This document shows, one piece after another, positions 1 through 8,511 of a stretch of 34,483 nucleotides of DNA (the first letter of the stretch is position 1; each line of letters begins with the position of its first letter). The position numbers and the translations under genes are program-made. Below the pieces are notes generated by a model. It had not been told where the DNA came from. It did no database searches and saw nothing but the letters and a program-made list of their open reading frames with translations. The stretch is from Rhodocyclaceae bacterium. Its GTDB lineage: Bacteria; Pseudomonadota; Gammaproteobacteria; Burkholderiales; Rhodocyclaceae. Where the stretch lies: NCBI GenBank assembly GCA_025361105.1, contig JANYAW010000369.1, positions 1-34,483 of the forward strand, given 5' to 3'.

Positions 1-1
1 A

Positions 2-742
2 CTGCAACTCAAAAAACAAGCGCGTCGCCGCTTGATTGGTGCGATTGCGCTGGCGCTATTTGGTGTGATCACTTTGCCTATGGTCATGGACAGCCAGCCG
101 CGACCGGCCGCACCGGAAATCCAAGTGCATATTCCCAGCCAGGACGGTCCAGGATTCACCGGCAAAATCGTGCCTGGTGCTGCTGTCAAACCAACACCTA
201 TGCCACCCGCACTGCCTGCCGCAGCAATGACAACAGCGCCGCAAGCCGATACGCCAGTGACAAAAGGTGCACCGAGCACACTACCGAGTACGAGCGAAGC
301 CAGTGCACCAGTGGCACCGGCAAAAGTGGCGGAGGTCAAGAAATCCGTGGAGGCCGTGCCTGGCAAAGCGCCAAGTTCAGCCGTTGCAAAACCGAAACCG
401 AGCGCAGGAAAAACACCAGAGCCAGCCAAGAAAGTTGCTGAAGCAGCGAGCACTGAAACAAAAACCAATGACGAGCCGCGCGCATTGGCCGCGCTTACTG
501 GTACGGAGAGTCTTAGCGCGCCTTGGGTTGTGTTGTTGGGTGCCTACAAAGATGCGGGTAACGTTAAGACCTTGCTGGCCAAAGTCAAGGAAATGAAAAT
601 TCCCGTGTCGACAGAAAAATTTGAATCGTCGGCCGGCCCCAGAATCCGTGTGCGTGCTGGCCCGTTTGCGACACGCGCCGAAGCCGAAAAAGCGCAGGCG
701 CGAATTCTCACCATCAAAGTACGTGGCGTGCTGTCGCAGTAA
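2..742 (+). CDS. SPOR-domain cell-division protein, DedD-like (5' partial)
   Basis: The reading frame is open from base 2, so the true start lies upstream of the window; the TTG at 32 falls inside the membrane anchor and is unlikely to be the start. Visible parts in order are a basic cytoplasmic stretch (KKQARRR), one transmembrane helix (about residues 11-30, counting from base 2), a long Pro/Ala/Lys-rich periplasmic linker (about 35-165), and a C-terminal SPOR domain (about 170-246) containing APWVVLLGAY and RVRAGPF. SPOR domains bind denuded peptidoglycan at the division septum, and DedD-type proteins support septation. Position just before cvpA and purF matches the folC-dedD-cvpA-purF order of many Betaproteobacteria. 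The family call is firm; the exact DedD role is inferred from architecture and context. Confidence 0.85.
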   Translation: MQLKKQARRRLIGAIALALFGVITLPMVMDSQPRPAAPEIQVHIPSQDGPGFTGKIVPGAAVKPTPMPPALPAAAMTTAPQADTPVTKGAPSTLPSTSEASAPVAPAKVAEVKKSVEAVPGKAPSSAVAKPKPSAGKTPEPAKKVAEAASTETKTNDEPRALAALTGTESLSAPWVVLLGAYKDAGNVKTLLAKVKEMKIPVSTEKFESSAGPRIRVRAGPFATRAEAEKAQARILTIKVRGVLSQ

Positions 743-759
743 CCGGTTAACAGTTGGCG

Positions 760-1254
760 ATGACGTTTTTTGATTACGCGGTGCTGAGCATCGTTGGTGT
801 TTCGATTTTGGTCGGTGTGTGGCGCGGGGTGGTGAGTGAGTTGCTGGCCTTGGCAGCGTGGGTGGTGGCGTTCTTTGCGGCGCGAGAATTTGCAACAAGC
901 GTCGTGCCGTGGTTCGCGAAATGGGTTGCGGACCCGGGTCTGTGTTTAGCAGCAGCGTATGCAGGTATTTTTGTCGGCGTGTTGTTGATATTTGCAATAC
1001 TCCGATTTGCCATTTCGATGATGCTCACGGCAGCGGGTTTGGGATTATTGGATCGGCTTTTGGGTGCGTGTTTTGGGGCAGTGCGTGGTGCTTTGATTGT
1101 ACTGATTGCAGTCATGCTGGCCGGGCTTACACCATTGCCCGCCCAGCCTTATTGGCGCGATGCGGTGTTGGCGCAACCCATAGAAACAGCGGTGTTTGCA
1201 GTGAAGCGTTGGATGCCGGCGGATTTGGCAGCACGAATCAAGTTTTACCGATAG
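760..1254 (+). CDS. cvpA: CvpA family inner-membrane protein
   Basis: This is a 164-residue hydrophobic protein with four predicted membrane helices. It begins MTFFDYAVLSIVGVS and includes GVWRGVVSE, the usual CvpA N-terminus. I chose ATG 760 over TTG 754 because family members start with M-T-x-F-D; no strong ribosome-binding site is visible for either. CvpA was named for colicin V production in E. coli and lies next to purF in many proteobacteria. It has been linked to envelope and bile-salt stress, but its molecular activity is unknown. It follows the SPOR gene by 17 bp and precedes purF by 51 bp, so co-transcription is likely. Confidence 0.92.
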   Translation: MTFFDYAVLSIVGVSILVGVWRGVVSELLALAAWVVAFFAAREFATSVVPWFAKWVADPGLCLAAAYAGIFVGVLLIFAILRFAISMMLTAAGLGLLDRLLGACFGAVRGALIVLIAVMLAGLTPLPAQPYWRDAVLAQPIETAVFAVKRWMPADLAARIKFYR

Positions 1255-1305
1255 CGAGTTTTCGTTGATTGAATAAGTGTCGTCCGGTATTGATAAGGAA
1301 TAACC

Positions 1306-2847
1306 ATGTGTGGAATCCTCGGTGTGGTCGCGACCTCACCAGTCAATCAGTTGTTGTATGACGGCTTGCAGGTCTTGCAACATCGCGGCCAGGATGCTGC
1401 GGGTATTGCGACCAGCGAAGGCGGGCGTTTTCATATGCACAAAGGCTCGGGTTTGGTGCGTGATGTGTTTCGCACCCGCAACATGCGCAGCCTGACCGGC
1501 CAATGGGGCATCGGGCATTGCCGCTATCCGACCGCAGGCTCGGCCTACAACCCGGCCGAGGCGCAGCCGTTCTATGTCAATTCGCCGTTCGGTTTGATGC
1601 TCGCGCACAACGGCAATCTGACTAATTCCGATCAACTCAAGCAAGACATGTTTTTGCAAGACTTGCGGCACATGAATACCAATTCGGATTCGGAGATTTT
1701 GCTCAACGTCCTGGCGCACGAACTGCAAGCCGCATCGACGCAATATCAAGTCGATGCCGAGACTATCTTCAAAGCCGTGTCGGGAGTTTATCGTCGCGTG
1801 CGTGGTGCTTATGCGGTGGTGGTGATGATCGCGGGCTACGGCTTGCTAGCCTTTCGCGATCCGTATGGCATACGCCCGCTGGTGGTTGGCAAAAACGATA
1901 CGCCGGACGGTACGGAATATCTGGTTGCCTCCGAGAGCGTCGCGATTGATACGTTGGGCTTCAAAGTGCTGCGTGACGTTGCGCCGGGTGAAGCGGTGCT
2001 GATAGATCTGCGCGGAAATTTCCTGAGTCGGCAATGTGCCGATCACACGATGCACGCGCCGTGCATGTTTGAGTTTGTTTATTTGGCACGACCGGACTCG
2101 TTGATGGACGGAATCTCCGTTTACGAAACGCGAGCAAAAATGGGTGAGTTTTTGGCCGACAAAATTCGCCTGACCTTGCCGCATTTGAAGATAGATGCCG
2201 TGATGCCGATTCCCGATTCAAGTCGGCCCGCCGCCATGGAATTGGCGCGGCGGCTTGACTTGCAATATCGCGAAGGCTTTGTAAAAAATCGCTACATCGG
2301 TCGCACATTTATCATGCCTGGTCACGCCACACGGCGCAAATCGGTGCGTCAAAAACTCAACGCGATTGCGCAGGAATTCCGTGGCAAAAATGTGCTGCTG
2401 GTGGACGATTCCATCGTGCGCGGAACCACCAGTCGCGAGATTATCAATATGGCGCGCGAGGCTGGTGCGAACAAAGTTTATTTCGCTTCTGCATCGCCGC
2501 CGGTGCGCTTCGCCAACGTCTATGGCATCGACATGCCCTCGCGTAGTGAGCTAATCGCGGCCTTTCGCAATGACGAAGAAATCTGCCGCGAGATTGGCGC
2601 CGATGAATTGATTTATCAAGACATCGACGCGCTTCGCGCAGCAGTACGTGCCGTCAATCCGGCGGTGACCCAGTTTGAGACTTCGTGTTTCGACGGGAAC
2701 TATGTGACCGGCGATATCAGCGCGGCGTATCTCAAACACATGGAAGACAGACGTGATGCGCCAGTGGACGACCAAGACGGCGACGACGGCTATGGCGGTG
2801 ATAGCAGCGGCGGGCAATTGGATCTCAACCTGGTTTCATCCGAATAA
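1306..2847 (+). CDS. purF: Amidophosphoribosyltransferase (PurF)
   Basis: PurF catalyses the first committed step of purine synthesis, making 5-phosphoribosylamine from PRPP and glutamine in the cytoplasm. The protein has 513 residues, close to the E. coli enzyme (about 505). After initiator removal, Cys2 of MCGILGVV becomes the N-terminal nucleophile of the glutaminase domain (about residues 1-230). The phosphoribosyltransferase domain follows, with the PRPP loop [14 protein letters not shown] (D367, D368). The ATG is preceded by AAGGAA at 1295. An acidic, Gly-rich C-terminal tail ([16 protein letters not shown]) is an unremarkable extension. Placement between cvpA and metZ is the common betaproteobacterial arrangement. 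Confidence 0.98.
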   Translation: MCGILGVVATSPVNQLLYDGLQVLQHRGQDAAGIATSEGGRFHMHKGSGLVRDVFRTRNMRSLTGQWGIGHCRYPTAGSAYNPAEAQPFYVNSPFGLMLAHNGNLTNSDQLKQDMFLQDLRHMNTNSDSEILLNVLAHELQAASTQYQVDAETIFKAVSGVYRRVRGAYAVVVMIAGYGLLAFRDPYGIRPLVVGKNDTPDGTEYLVASESVAIDTLGFKVLRDVAPGEAVLIDLRGNFLSRQCADHTMHAPCMFEFVYLARPDSLMDGISVYETRAKMGEFLADKIRLTLPHLKIDAVMPIPDSSRPAAMELARRLDLQYREGFVKNRYIGRTFIMPGHATRRKSVRQKLNAIAQEFRGKNVLLVDDSIVRGTTSREIINMAREAGANKVYFASASPPVRFANVYGIDMPSRSELIAAFRNDEEICREIGADELIYQDIDALRAAVRAVNPAVTQFETSCFDGNYVTGDISAAYLKHMEDRRDAPVDDQDGDDGYGGDSSGGQLDLNLVSSE

Positions 2848-2864
2848 GGATTTGGTCGAAAAAA

Positions 2865-4049
2865 ATGGATGAGCATGAGCAAAATGATTGGGCACCCGAA
2901 ACGCTCGCGGTGCGTTTGGGCCAAGAGCGCAGCCAATACGGCGAGCATTCTGAAGCGCTTTACCTGACTTCGAGTTTCGTTTTCAAAAACGCGGCGCAAG
3001 CCGCTGCGCGCTTCTCCGGGGCAGAGCCGGGCAACGTCTATGCACGATTTACCAACCCGACCGTAACGAGCTTGCAACAGCGTTTGGCGGCGCTGGAAGG
3101 CGCGGAAGATTGCATTGCTACTGCAAGCGGTATGGCGGCGATCATGGCGACGGTGATGGCGTTGATGAATTCAGGCCAGCATATCGTAGCCTCGCAAAGT
3201 ATTTTTGGTGCGACTCAACAATTGTTCGGCAATTTGTTGCCGCGTTTTGGTATCGAAACGACCTTTGTCGACGGCGCGAATCTCGCTGCGTATTCGGCAG
3301 CGCTGCAACCAAATACGCGCATCGTATTTGTCGAGTCACCCTCCAATCCGTTGACCGAATTGGTCGACATCGCTGCACTGGGCAAGATTACGCGTGCGCA
3401 CGGTTCGCTGTTGGTGGTGGACAATTGCTTTTGCACGCCAGCGCTGCAATTGCCGCTGGCACTCGGCGCAGATTTGGTGATTCACTCAGCGACCAAATAT
3501 CTTGATGGGCAGGGGCGTGTATTGGGCGGTGCGGTGTGCGGTCCCAAGGTGCTGACCGACGAAGTATTTAAATTTCTTCGCACTACCGGACCGACGCTCT
3601 CGCCGTTCAATGCGTGGATCATTCTCAAAGGTCTGGAGACGCTGTTTATTCGAATGACCGCACAGTCGGCCAATGCACTAGCCCTGGCGCAATGGCTGGC
3701 GCAGCAGCCATCGGTGTCACGGGTACATTACCCAGGATTGCCTACGCATCCGCAATATGAACTCGCCAAGCGTCAGCAAAGTGGTGGCGGGGCGATTGTG
3801 TCATTTGAAGTTCGCGGCGGACGCGATGCAGCATGGCGCGTGGTCGACCATTGCAAATTGCTTTCGATTACTGCAAATCTTGGCGATACCAAGACTACGA
3901 TTACCCATCCCGCATCCACCACGCATGGCCGCATCACCGCTGAAGCGCGTGCGCAATCCGGGATCACCGAAGGTTTGTTACGGATAGCTGTGGGTCTTGA
4001 AGCGCAAGTCGATTTGCAAGCGGATTTGTTGCGCGGCCTGGCTGGCTAG
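2865..4049 (+). CDS. metZ: O-succinylhomoserine sulfhydrylase (MetZ)
   Basis: This is a 394-residue PLP enzyme of the Cys/Met metabolism (cystathionine gamma-synthase) family. The PLP lysine is K211 in HSATKYLDGQGR, and the family motifs YARFTNPT and ATASGMAAI are present. MetZ makes homocysteine directly from O-succinylhomoserine and sulfide in methionine synthesis. Assignment to MetZ rather than MetB or MetY rests on overall resemblance and on the conserved purF-metZ adjacency (17 bp apart), so substrate choice is inferred. The stop at 4047-4049 lies within three tandem CTAG units (4046-4057), and the convergent lpxH begins its stop 19 bp further on. Confidence 0.93.
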   Translation: MDEHEQNDWAPETLAVRLGQERSQYGEHSEALYLTSSFVFKNAAQAAARFSGAEPGNVYARFTNPTVTSLQQRLAALEGAEDCIATASGMAAIMATVMALMNSGQHIVASQSIFGATQQLFGNLLPRFGIETTFVDGANLAAYSAALQPNTRIVFVESPSNPLTELVDIAALGKITRAHGSLLVVDNCFCTPALQLPLALGADLVIHSATKYLDGQGRVLGGAVCGPKVLTDEVFKFLRTTGPTLSPFNAWIILKGLETLFIRMTAQSANALALAQWLAQQPSVSRVHYPGLPTHPQYELAKRQQSGGGAIVSFEVRGGRDAAWRVVDHCKLLSITANLGDTKTTITHPASTTHGRITAEARAQSGITEGLLRIAVGLEAQVDLQADLLRGLAG

Positions 4050-4068
4050 CTAGCTAGTACTTCGAACC

Positions 4069-4875
4069 TCAGTGCGACCAGTCCAGACGCTGAACTTTTC
4101 CGGCCTTGATTTCCAAGGCATCGCCACGACCCGTGTCCCAATCTGAAAGCACCCAGCGCTCACTGCCTGTGGCGGCATCGACGATCTCATGACCGGGTCG
4201 ATGTGTGTGACCGTGAATCATAATCTGGCAACCTGATGCAGCCAGCGTTTGCCTCACAACGTTTGGATTGGCATCCATAATCTCGGCAGATTTTTGGCGG
4301 ACTGCTTCTGCGCTACGCTGGCGTAGTGCAACAACTTCGGCGCGCCTGGCTTCTAAAGGTTTCGCCAGGAAATTTTTTTGCCATTCTCCTATACGTACAA
4401 GGCGGCGAAAATCCTGATAGGCATGATCGTCGGTGCACAGCGTATCGCCGTGGAGTAAAAGCGCTTGCATGGTGTGATTTAACGGCGTGTCACCAGCACC
4501 AACTGGCGGTTGCGTAATGGCTTGCGTGATATTCAACACGCTGAGCTCAGGCAACAAAATCGCACCGGTTGCCGCTGCGAAATTTGAGCCAATCAAGAAA
4601 TCGCGATTGCCATGCACGAAGAACAATCGCGTGCCGCCATCGGATAGCTGTCGCAACTTCGCGACGATTTCGGCGATGAACAAATCATCAAGATTGTCGT
4701 CACCTATCCAATACTCGAACAAGTCGCCAAGAATAAACAATGCCTCAATTTTTTGCGCCACACAATTGACCAAAAGGCGCGCAAATCGCTCGGTCAAGTC
4801 CGCGCGATCTTGGCGCAGGTGCAAGTCGGAGACAAAGCGGACGGTACCGGCAATGGAGAGCATGCCGTCGCCCAT
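4069..4875 (-). CDS. lpxH: UDP-2,3-diacylglucosamine diphosphatase (LpxH) carrying an in-frame repeat insertion
   Basis: LpxH hydrolyses UDP-2,3-diacylglucosamine to lipid X in lipid A synthesis, at the cytoplasmic face of the inner membrane. The calcineurin-type metal ligands are visible: SDLHL (D17, H19), GDLFEYW (D51), GNRD (N90), HGDTLC (H142) and HGHTHRP (H221, H223). Between LLPE (residue 110) and HGDTLC the protein has about 17 residues more than E. coli LpxH (recalled, not aligned by tool). That extra stretch contains PVGAGDTPLN (124-133), encoded by the dispersed repeat at 4477-4507. The start lies 4 bp after the ppiB stop, suggesting translational coupling; ATG 4863 is an alternative. 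All catalytic residues are intact, so the enzyme is probably functional. Confidence 0.95.
   Translation of the reverse strand: MGDGMLSIAGTVRFVSDLHLRQDRADLTERFARLLVNCVAQKIEALFILGDLFEYWIGDDNLDDLFIAEIVAKLRQLSDGGTRLFFVHGNRDFLIGSNFAAATGAILLPELSVLNITQAITQPPVGAGDTPLNHTMQALLLHGDTLCTDDHAYQDFRRLVRIGEWQKNFLAKPLEARRAEVVALRQRSAEAVRQKSAEIMDANPNVVRQTLAASGCQIMIHGHTHRPGHEIVDAATGSERWVLSDWDTGRGDALEIKAGKVQRLDWSH
4477..4507 (+). repeat. Dispersed repeat copy 1, inside lpxH
   Basis: This copy contains the exact core GGCGTGTCACCAGCACCAAC followed by TGGC and preceded by ATTTAAC. It lies on the strand opposite to lpxH. Read in the lpxH frame it encodes PVGAGDTPLN. It matches the cysS copy over 29 of 31 bases. Confidence 0.93.
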
Positions 4876-4879
4876 TGCA

Positions 4880-5386
4880 CTAGACGCTAACCGCGCTTTC
4901 GATAATCACGTCGTCCTTTGGCACGTTCTGGTGATGGCCGCTGTTGCTAGTTTTGACGGCGGTAATTTTGTCCACCACATCGGTGCCGTCAACCACGCGG
5001 CCAAATACGCAATAGCCCCAGCCATCTTGACCCGGATGATTGAGAAAATCGTTGTTGCCGACATTGATAAAAAATTGTGCGGTGGCCGAATGCGGGTCAG
5101 AAGTACGCGCCATCGCAACGGTGTAGCGATTGTTCTTCAGTCCATTTGCCGCTTCATTGGCGACGGGTTCGCCGACGGATTTTTGTTTCATGCCCGGAGC
5201 GAAACCGCCGCCTTGAATCATGAAGCCATCAATCACGCGATGAAATATCGTGCCGTTGTAGTGGCCGGCGGCGACATAAGCGATGAAGTTGGTGACCGTT
5301 TTGGGTGCTTTTTCAGCATCAAGCTCCAACGTGAATGCACCGTGGTTGGTGGTGAACTTGATCATGGATTTTTCGCTAGTAGTCAT
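4880..5386 (-). CDS. ppiB: Cytoplasmic peptidyl-prolyl cis-trans isomerase, cyclophilin type (PpiB)
   Basis: This is a 168-residue cyclophilin without a signal peptide. The catalytic core is [14 protein letters not shown] (R50, F55, Q58), followed by the AQFFINV strand and the [13 protein letters not shown] motif. It speeds proline isomerisation during protein folding in the cytoplasm. The chosen ATG at 5386 overlaps the ppiA stop (ATGA), which favours coupled translation. Family members usually begin at the equivalent of MIKFTTNHG, so ATG 5365 is a credible alternative. It is about 58% similar by eye to its neighbour ppiA, suggesting an old tandem duplication with divergent localisation. Confidence 0.95.
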   Translation of the reverse strand: MTTSEKSMIKFTTNHGAFTLELDAEKAPKTVTNFIAYVAAGHYNGTIFHRVIDGFMIQGGGFAPGMKQKSVGEPVANEAANGLKNNRYTVAMARTSDPHSATAQFFINVGNNDFLNHPGQDGWGYCVFGRVVDGTDVVDKITAVKTSNSGHHQNVPKDDVIIESAVSV

Positions 5387-5961
5387 TTTTTTTCGCTAAG
5401 TAATTTGACAGAAATAATAGTCACCGGTGTGGTGGGGACATTTTGATGCGGGCCTGAATTACCGGTCGGGACTTTGGCAATTTTTTGTACCACATCCATG
5501 CCGTCGACAACTTTGCCGAACACGGCATAGCCCCAACCATCACGGCCGGGATTGTTGAGAAACTCGTTGTGTTTGAGGTTGATGAAAAACTGTGACGTTG
5601 CCGAGTGCGGCTCGTTGGTGCGCGCCATTGCCAAAGTGCCAAGCTCGTTTTTCAAGCCATTGGTGGCCTCATTGGTGATGCTGGCGCGCGGTTCTTTCTG
5701 CACCATTTTTTCCGTGAAGCCGCCGCCTTGAATCATGAAGTTGTCCATTACGCGATGAAAAATCGTCCCTGCGTAAAAACCATCTTTGGTGTACTGGAGA
5801 AAGTTGGCGACCGACTTCGGCGCTTGCTCGGCGTACAGTTCGACAATCATCGTGCCTTGGCTGGTTTTAATCTCAACCCGAGGATTGGGTGCCGGTTCTG
5901 CGGCGAGACTGACGGCAGAAACCAGTAAGCTAAAAAGCGTTACCGCAATAAATCGAAACAT
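5383..5961 (-). CDS. ppiA: Periplasmic peptidyl-prolyl cis-trans isomerase, cyclophilin type (PpiA)
   Basis: This is a 192-residue cyclophilin with a Sec signal peptide (about residues 1-21, cleavage after SLAA), so it acts in the periplasm on envelope proteins. The cyclophilin signature [14 protein letters not shown] (R70) and [14 protein letters not shown] are intact. The stop overlaps the ppiB start by four bases. The order ppiA-ppiB-lpxH is frequent in Betaproteobacteria. Its ATG is 25 bp from the upstream L,D-transpeptidase stop, so all five genes from 8295 to 4069 may form one transcript concerned with the cell envelope. Confidence 0.95.
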   Translation of the reverse strand: MFRFIAVTLFSLLVSAVSLAAEPAPNPRVEIKTSQGTMIVELYAEQAPKSVANFLQYTKDGFYAGTIFHRVMDNFMIQGGGFTEKMVQKEPRASITNEATNGLKNELGTLAMARTNEPHSATSQFFINLKHNEFLNNPGRDGWGYAVFGKVVDGMDVVQKIAKVPTGNSGPHQNVPTTPVTIISVKLLSEKK

Positions 5962-5986
5962 GTTGATTCCTTCAAAGTGAAATTAC

Positions 5987-7261
5987 TCAAACTGCATCTT
6001 CTTTAACAATCTTCCAGCGTCCGGATTCCTTAATCCAGTATTGACGCTTTTTCATTGATCCAGACAAAGTGCTCGAACGATAGTTCTGATCGAAAGTCAC
6101 CACGACGTAGTCTTCTGCGCCAGGATTGCGAAACATGCTGATGTTGTTGACGCCAACTTTGATCCACGTTTTCCCGGCGTTCACGGTTTGCTTGCGCGCT
6201 AACCAAGCTGTTCGATCCTGTCCGTCAGACAAAAACTCGCGCGCGTAATTTTCGGCATAGTGAGCATCGTCGCGCGTCTCCCACGACACGCGCCATGCAT
6301 CAATCACCGCGAGCAAGGAATCACGCTCATGCTGCCAATCGTCGTGCGATAGCCATTCGATATTGTTGCTGATGATGACCGGCGTGAGCCCAATTTGCAG
6401 CGTCTTGGCCACGACATCGAGGTCTTGATTGGATAACACCACACAGCCATCCGATGCCTTGGGCGGGCGGGAATAAGTATCCGACGGAGTGCCATGCAAC
6501 CAAATCCCATGTCCGTCGCGACCGTGCTGCTTGTCCCACGCGTTCGGGTAGTTCAGTGGATACGCACCATTGCCATATAAATCAGCCAAGCCGCTACGCG
6601 GCAAGCTTGAAGTAACGTGATAAACACCAATCGGTGTCTTGCGATCACCTTCGCGTACTTTGTCTGCACCAAGCTTGCCTTGTGAGATGTAATAGTCAGC
6701 GACAAACTTCGGCGTGCCATTGTCATTTTGGTAAAGATACAAGCGCGATTTCTGCGTATCGACGACCACCGCATAACGCTGCTCGGCATGCATTTGCATC
6801 AAATAGCGCGGCACGTAGTCCACCGGTGGTTTTGCGCGATAAGCTTTGAGTCGCGCCATCGCTTCATCACGCAGATCGGCGACTTTTTCGGTAGACAAAT
6901 TGTTACCAACATCGCCAAACGTTTCCAGTGGCCGCGTCCGCGCCAACAACAAATCACCACGTATCAAATGCCCCAGCCGAAAGTTTGGATAGCTCGCCAA
7001 CAGCGTATCGGTTTGGCGCATTGCCAAATCCAAACGGTTGGATTCAATCTTGTCAAAAATACTTGCCAACTGCGCTTCCAGCCCGCCATCAGATAAGGCG
7101 GTGCCGTCATCTCCAGCGACACGATGGCTCGCCAGTGTTGCCTGCGCGAGCCGTTCGGGCTTGGGTAGCATCGCCCATGCCGCGAGCGCGGCAACCACCA
7201 CCGCAATGCCCGCAGTAGCTCGCATTGCCTTGGCCGAAAAAGAAAAATGCAACGCAGGCAT
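5987..7261 (-). CDS. L,D-transpeptidase (YkuD) with C-terminal NTF2-like domain
   Basis: The 424-residue protein starts with a membrane anchor or signal (about residues 12-31), then a helical region, a YkuD L,D-transpeptidase domain (about 163-296) and an NTF2/SnoaL-like C-terminal domain (about 315-424). The catalytic motif is HGTPSDTYSR...ASDGCVVLSN, with H256 and nucleophile C273. Such enzymes form 3-3 crosslinks in peptidoglycan or attach proteins to it, in the periplasm. The start chosen is the ATG at 7261 that overlaps the upstream stop as TAATG; a longer start at 7297 would overlap the TPR gene by 37 bp. The C-terminal domain closely resembles that of the upstream gene, and the architecture matches the Cds6-like L,D-transpeptidase family. 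Confidence 0.9.
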   Translation of the reverse strand: MPALHFSFSAKAMRATAGIAVVVAALAAWAMLPKPERLAQATLASHRVAGDDGTALSDGGLEAQLASIFDKIESNRLDLAMRQTDTLLASYPNFRLGHLIRGDLLLARTRPLETFGDVGNNLSTEKVADLRDEAMARLKAYRAKPPVDYVPRYLMQMHAEQRYAVVVDTQKSRLYLYQNDNGTPKFVADYYISQGKLGADKVREGDRKTPIGVYHVTSSLPRSGLADLYGNGAYPLNYPNAWDKQHGRDGHGIWLHGTPSDTYSRPPKASDGCVVLSNQDLDVVAKTLQIGLTPVIISNNIEWLSHDDWQHERDSLLAVIDAWRVSWETRDDAHYAENYAREFLSDGQDRTAWLARKQTVNAGKTWIKVGVNNISMFRNPGAEDYVVVTFDQNYRSSTLSGSMKKRQYWIKESGRWKIVKEDAV

Positions 7262-8295
7262 TAGCGTGACCCGACTTGCTCGTGGGTGATTAGCCATTTG
7301 CCATCACGATGAACCATTGTGACTGACTTGGTGCTGTTGGCTTTAAGTGACGCAGACCGATAATTTTGGCGGAACGTCGCGGTCGCCGTTTCGCCGGCAA
7401 GCTTGACGTTTAACTTTTCGATGCTGACTTGAATCGCGCCGGGTTTGGTAATTCGCTGCTTACGTTCAAGCTCCCAAGCGCTGCGCGAGAGCCCACCCGG
7501 TGTTTGGAAATCGGGCGCGTAATGCGCCAGATACGCGCTGACCTCTTTGTTCGACCAAGCGCTTGCCCAAGCATTGAGTGCCTTGGCGACATCAGCACTG
7601 TTTGCTGCAGACGCGCTAGGTTTGTCGGCTACTGGTACAGCAGGCTTTGGCGCTTCGACCGCTTTGGTCGGTGCCGTAACCACCGGTATAGTCACAGGAG
7701 TCGATGGTGGCGAGGTCGTCGCGACAATCACTGGTTTTGCGGTTTCGATCGGCTTGGCAGCTACTTGCACCGGACTTCGCACGTTGGTCGTCATCAGATC
7801 ACGAATCAAGGCGAGTTTGCTTTGTGCTGACGCATTTGAAGAATCCAACTGCAATGCGCGGTCATAGGCCTGACTCGCGAGACGCGCATAAATATCGCCC
7901 AAATTTTCGTGCGCGGTGGCGTAGGACGGATGTGTACGAATCGCCATTTCGAGCGCGCCTTTGGCTTTTTCGTATTGCTTTTGTTGCGCAAAAATCACCG
8001 CCAAATTGTTATACGGCTCGGGCAACTCAGGGTAATCCTCCGTCAGTCGCTGGAACACCGCAATCGCTTCTGTCGGCCGGTTCATTTCGGTAAGTGCGAT
8101 GCCACGCAGAAATCGCGCTTGTGCATCTTTGGGTTTACTGGCCAGAAATCGATCAAGCTGTTCGAGTGCCTGCGCGTGTCGACCCTCCTTGATGAGCTTG
8201 CTGGCATCCGTCAACGTGTCGGCGTACGCTGGGATGCTGAGCGTCATGGCGATGACTATGGCAAGGATTGGAAGTCGAAAAGAAAGTAATTTCAT
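7261..8295 (-). CDS. Exported TPR protein with C-terminal NTF2-like domain
   Basis: This 344-residue protein has a signal peptide (about 1-25, ending PAYA). Three or so tetratricopeptide repeats follow (about 27-165, including PEPYNNLAVIFAQQKQYEKA and ATAHENLGDIYARLA). Next come a Pro/Thr/Val-rich linker (about 175-230) and an NTF2-like domain (about 235-344). It is probably periplasmic or outer-membrane associated. The downstream L,D-transpeptidase carries the same C-terminal domain, and the genes are coupled by TAATG, so the two products likely work together on the cell wall. The role is inferred from context; no enzyme motif is seen. Confidence 0.85.
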   Translation of the reverse strand: MKLLSFRLPILAIVIAMTLSIPAYADTLTDASKLIKEGRHAQALEQLDRFLASKPKDAQARFLRGIALTEMNRPTEAIAVFQRLTEDYPELPEPYNNLAVIFAQQKQYEKAKGALEMAIRTHPSYATAHENLGDIYARLASQAYDRALQLDSSNASAQSKLALIRDLMTTNVRSPVQVAAKPIETAKPVIVATTSPPSTPVTIPVVTAPTKAVEAPKPAVPVADKPSASAANSADVAKALNAWASAWSNKEVSAYLAHYAPDFQTPGGLSRSAWELERKQRITKPGAIQVSIEKLNVKLAGETATATFRQNYRSASLKANSTKSVTMVHRDGKWLITHEQVGSR

Positions 8296-8362
8296 GTAGG
8301 TGGTTGCCGGTCAATTGCCCGACCAAGTACGTAGTGTGGTGACAAAAACACGCAGGTCAATC

Positions 8363-8391
8363 AGGATAAAATCTAATCTGAATTCTACCAA
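8363..8391 (-). promoter_or_regulatory. Possible sigma70 promoter for the TPR/L,D-transpeptidase genes
   Basis: On the minus strand TTGGTA (-35, 8386-8391) is followed after 17 bases by TATCCT (-10, 8363-8368), about 65 bp upstream of the ATG at 8295. Both hexamers match only four of six consensus positions. The 216-bp divergent region 8296-8511 shows no other clear signal and must also hold the cysS promoter. Confidence 0.35.
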
Positions 8392-8511
8392 AACGTGCCG
8401 CAACTAAGCGCTTCCCTGCTCGCCAATGAAGCGTCGAGAACGCTTGCATTAGCGCGCTAACTTGAGCCATTCCTTGAGTCATTCCTTACGTGTGTCGCCA
8501 AACTTTCCAAT

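Noticed and set aside
4046-4057. Tandem CTAG units at the metZ stop
   Set aside because: CTAG is rare in proteobacteria, but three units at a gene end are too short to suggest a function.
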